Positions 6,972-8,829 of a stretch of 8,829 nt of DNA are shown here, one piece after another. Every line of letters starts with the position of its first letter. The first letter of the stretch is position 1. The stretch is from the NCBI GenBank assembly GCA_031282235.1, contig JAITED010000013.1, forward strand, positions 1-8,829. Direction: 5' to 3'. Origin of the DNA: Propionibacteriaceae bacterium. GTDB lineage: Bacteria > Actinomycetota > Actinomycetes > Propionibacteriales > Propionibacteriaceae. Position numbers and translations under genes: made by a program. The notes below the pieces were generated by a model. It saw only the letters and a program-made list of their open reading frames with translations. It did not search any database and had not been told where the DNA came from.

Positions 6972-8829
6972 CCAAGCCAATTTATCCGTACAGCAGTCAA
7001 ACGCCGATTCCCCGCTGTCACCCCCCCCATATTCGAGTAAAACACTCCCACTCAGTCCGGAGGTGGTGCGGGAACATCTACTCGAAGTACTCTTTTCCGA
7101 AACAGTGTCAGCTCCCCCTACCCCGTCCCTTCCACATCCCATCCCTCCCATCTCATCCAATCCATCCACTCCACCTATCCTTTCTGCTCCATCCGTATCT
7201 CCTATCTCGCCTACAGCTCCCATCCCTCCCATTCAGCCCACATCTCCCATCTCCTCCATCCCATTCCCCTCACCCACTCCCACTGCTCCAGAGCAGGCGT
7301 TCAACCTCAGGCAAGCATCCACCCCAGCGCAAGGGGCGGGATTTTCACCGGAACAGTGGGCGGCGATTGCGGCACCCCTCACCCCGCAGGTGGTGATAGC
7401 GGGGGCGGGAACCGGCAAAACTACGGTGATGAAGTTCCGGGTGTGTTATCTGGTGTTGACCGGGCAGGTGAATCCTGGACAAGTGTTGGGGCTTACGTTC
7501 ACCCGCAAGGCGGCGGCAGAACTGGATAACAAGGTGAGTGAAGTGTTGCGTGCGGCAGGGCACGGTGGTGACGATACCCCCACTGTGGCAACGTATGATG
7601 CGTTCGCCGCCGAACTGGTGCGCCGCTTCGGGATGCTAGTGGGGCTAGACCCAGCTACCCGATTGGTGGAGGGTGCTAGCCGTTTCCAACTCGCCGGGCA
7701 GATGTTGGAACGCTGGCAAGGGAAGCTGCCAACGCCAGATGATTGGGCAGAAACTACGCTGCTGCAGCGGGTGTTAGCGCTGGATGCCGCCATGATGTCA
7801 CACCTAGTGTCACCGGAGGCGGTTTTGGCGCACTGCGAGCAGGTGGTGCAAGCGGTGGCTGCGGCTCCGGTGGGGCGCACCGGGGAACCGCTCAAGGATG
7901 CACAGCGTTTCGCCGCGACTGCCAAGAATCGCGCCGGGTTAGTGGAGTTGGTGCTGGCGTATCGCGCCTTGAAACGCGAGTTGGGGGTGGCCGAGTTTGC
8001 CGACCAGATGGCGGCGGCGGTGCAGTTAGCCGAAACGTTCCCCCACATCGGCCAGACCCTGCGCGATGAGTACCGCGTGGTGCTGCTGGACGAGTATCAA
8101 GACACCTCGGTGGCGCAAACCCGACTGCTGGCGGCGCTGTTCGGCGGTGCTATCGCGCCCGACGGCAGAGGGCATCCGGTGAGCGCGGTTGGTGACCCGC
8201 TGCAGGCGATATACGGGTGGCGGGGTGCATCGAGTGCCAACATCGGTGAGTTTGTAAACGTGTTCCCGGATGCGGCGGGTGGGGCAGCGGGCACCAGCTC
8301 GCTGACGTATAACCGGCGTAGTGGGCAGGGGATTCTGGATATCGCCAACGCCATCGCCAGCACCCAATCCGAGGGGGTGGAGTTACGCGAACCTGTGGGG
8401 CAAGCGCGTCCGGTGCAACTGGAGGTGGCGACGTATCCCGACCGGGAGAGTGAGGTTGCGGCACTGATAGAACAGACGTTGGCCGCCCATACGGCGCTCG
8501 GCGCGTGGTCAAAAATCGCGGTGCTCACTCGCAAAAACGCCGCGCTCGGTGAGATATACGCCGCATTCACCGCCGCTGGTATCCCCGCCGAGATTGTGGG
8601 ATTAGGCGGCTTGTTATCCCGTTTAGACGTATCTGCCGTAGTGGCAACGGTTAAGCTGCTGGTTGACCCCAGCGATAACCCCGCCCTAATCGAACTGTTG
8701 AGCGGCCCCCGTTGGCGCTTAGGCGCCCGAGACCTAAACCTGCTCGGCACCTACGCCAAACTGCAAGCCAAAAACTCCGCCCTGCCCGTCCCCAGCCTGC
8801 TAACTGCCGTATACGACGCAACAATCGAC
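6964..8829 (+). CDS. adnB: AdnB-like UvrD-family helicase-nuclease subunit (partial, C-terminus beyond window)
   Basis: The open frame runs 622 codons to the window edge without a stop. The motor is intact: Q-motif region FSPEQWAAI (127-135), Walker A AGAGTGKTT (146-154), Ia LTFTRKAAAEL (177-187), motif II LLDEYQDTS (374-382), motif III GDPLQAIYGWRGA (410-422) and motif IV TYNRRS (448-453). The sequence stops in the next motor domain, around SGPRWRLGARDL (580-591). Motifs V and VI and the expected C-terminal nuclease are not visible. As the better-conserved motor it should drive translocation along DNA during break resection. The start is ATG at 6964, overlapping adnA by 8 bases. Residues 31-45 resemble the short helix that normally lies a few residues before the Q motif. 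Here about 80 residues rich in Pro, Ser, Thr and Ile (about 46-126) separate the two, an apparent insertion. The pair could be called a generic UvrD/REP helicase, but context favours AdnB. Confidence 0.9.
   Translation, partial: MNSQANLSVQQSNADSPLSPPPYSSKTLPLSPEVVREHLLEVLFSETVSAPPTPSLPHPIPPISSNPSTPPILSAPSVSPISPTAPIPPIQPTSPISSIPFPSPTPTAPEQAFNLRQASTPAQGAGFSPEQWAAIAAPLTPQVVIAGAGTGKTTVMKFRVCYLVLTGQVNPGQVLGLTFTRKAAAELDNKVSEVLRAAGHGGDDTPTVATYDAFAAELVRRFGMLVGLDPATRLVEGASRFQLAGQMLERWQGKLPTPDDWAETTLLQRVLALDAAMMSHLVSPEAVLAHCEQVVQAVAAAPVGRTGEPLKDAQRFAATAKNRAGLVELVLAYRALKRELGVAEFADQMAAAVQLAETFPHIGQTLRDEYRVVLLDEYQDTSVAQTRLLAALFGGAIAPDGRGHPVSAVGDPLQAIYGWRGASSANIGEFVNVFPDAAGGAAGTSSLTYNRRSGQGILDIANAIASTQSEGVELREPVGQARPVQLEVATYPDRESEVAALIEQTLAAHTALGAWSKIAVLTRKNAALGEIYAAFTAAGIPAEIVGLGGLLSRLDVSAVVATVKLLVDPSDNPALIELLSGPRWRLGARDLNLLGTYAKLQAKNSALPVPSLLTAVYDATID
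7021..7028 (+). repeat. C8 homopolymer near the start of adnB
   Basis: Eight consecutive C bases fall at codons 20-22 of adnB. In the sequence as given, the frame through them is intact. One extra C would give a TAA at what is now 7038-7040. One fewer would keep an open frame through the low-complexity region and then stop at 7394-7396, before the Walker A motif. Confidence 0.75.
7137..7264 (+). repeat. 9-bp-periodic C/T-rich repeat encoding Pro-Ile-Ser-like triplets
   Basis: TCCCAT occurs at 7137, 7146, 7218, 7227, 7245 and 7259. The first five are separated by multiples of nine bases (9, 72, 9, 18). The protein reads as triplets from residue 59 to 100: PIP PIS SNP STP PIL SAP SVS and onward, with Pro or Ser first and often Ile or Thr second. 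The plus strand is strongly pyrimidine-rich here, unlike the G-rich coding strand of the rest of adnA and adnB. The likely product is a flexible, extended linker. Confidence 0.75.
7219..7248 (-). other. Potential G-quadruplex on the adnB template strand
   Basis: The minus strand has five GGG tracts (opposite 7219-7221, 7224-7226, 7228-7230, 7237-7239 and 7246-7248), with loops of 2, 1, 6 and 6 bases. This fits the standard four-tract, short-loop rule. A second C-rich cluster at 7114-7149 has six tracts but one 8-base loop. Formation in the cell is unproven. Confidence 0.5.

Noticed and set aside
6942..7232. Minus-strand Gly/Met-rich open frame across the adnB low-complexity region
   Set aside because: It is the complement of the C/T-rich Pro/Ser repeat and has no independent start signal or domain.
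7137..7264. CRISPR-like or non-coding repeat array
   Set aside because: The units are very short, stay in frame with adnB, have no unique spacers, and are flanked by AdnB sequence on both sides.

Overview
This is ordinary-looking chromosomal DNA from a GC-rich actinobacterium. The evidence is the frequent GTG/TTG starts, a DUF3107 protein, and an adjacent AdnA/AdnB-type helicase-nuclease pair in place of RecBCD or AddAB. From memory, the same neighbourhood (DEAD-box helicase, DUF3107, adnA, adnB) occurs loosely spaced in Mycobacterium tuberculosis around Rv3201c-Rv3211. Family or genus cannot be fixed; an Actinomycetales-like lineage is a guess. No mobile element, CRISPR array, tRNA or rRNA was found, and no gap between genes exceeds 300 bases.

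Layout, left to right. Bases 1-95 are the Lys/Ala-rich C-terminal end of an unidentified plus-strand gene. Facing it on the minus strand is a two-gene unit: a 76-residue DUF3107 protein (1670-1900), then a DEAD-box RNA helicase (159-1649) whose tail carries four copies of an exact 10-codon repeat. A divergent promoter region (1901-2033) separates this unit from a plus-strand secreted lipoprotein of the SurA/PrsA type (2034-3089), which appears to lack the usual parvulin histidines. It meets tail-to-tail, with a 4-base gap, a minus-strand PP2C-type phosphatase (3094-3981). A 59-base divergent region then leads to adnA (4041-6971) and adnB (6964 to the window end, incomplete), which overlap by 8 bases.

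How the genes work together. AdnA and AdnB are expected to form a heterodimer that resects DNA double-strand breaks. AdnB has a fully conserved UvrD-type motor in the part visible here. AdnA keeps its Walker A motif but has eroded the other motor motifs, and it carries an intact RecB-type nuclease with a four-cysteine, probable iron-sulfur arrangement. The helicase and DUF3107 are probably co-transcribed. The lipoprotein and phosphatase have no obvious functional link to the DNA-repair genes.

I did not find a convincing new system. The most unusual feature is a 9-base-periodic, C/T-rich repeat tract early in adnB. It encodes Pro-Ile-Ser-like triplets, sits just downstream of a C8 homopolymer, and can form a G-quadruplex on the opposite strand. 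It appears to be an insertion between AdnB's N-terminal helix and its motor, and may be length-variable.
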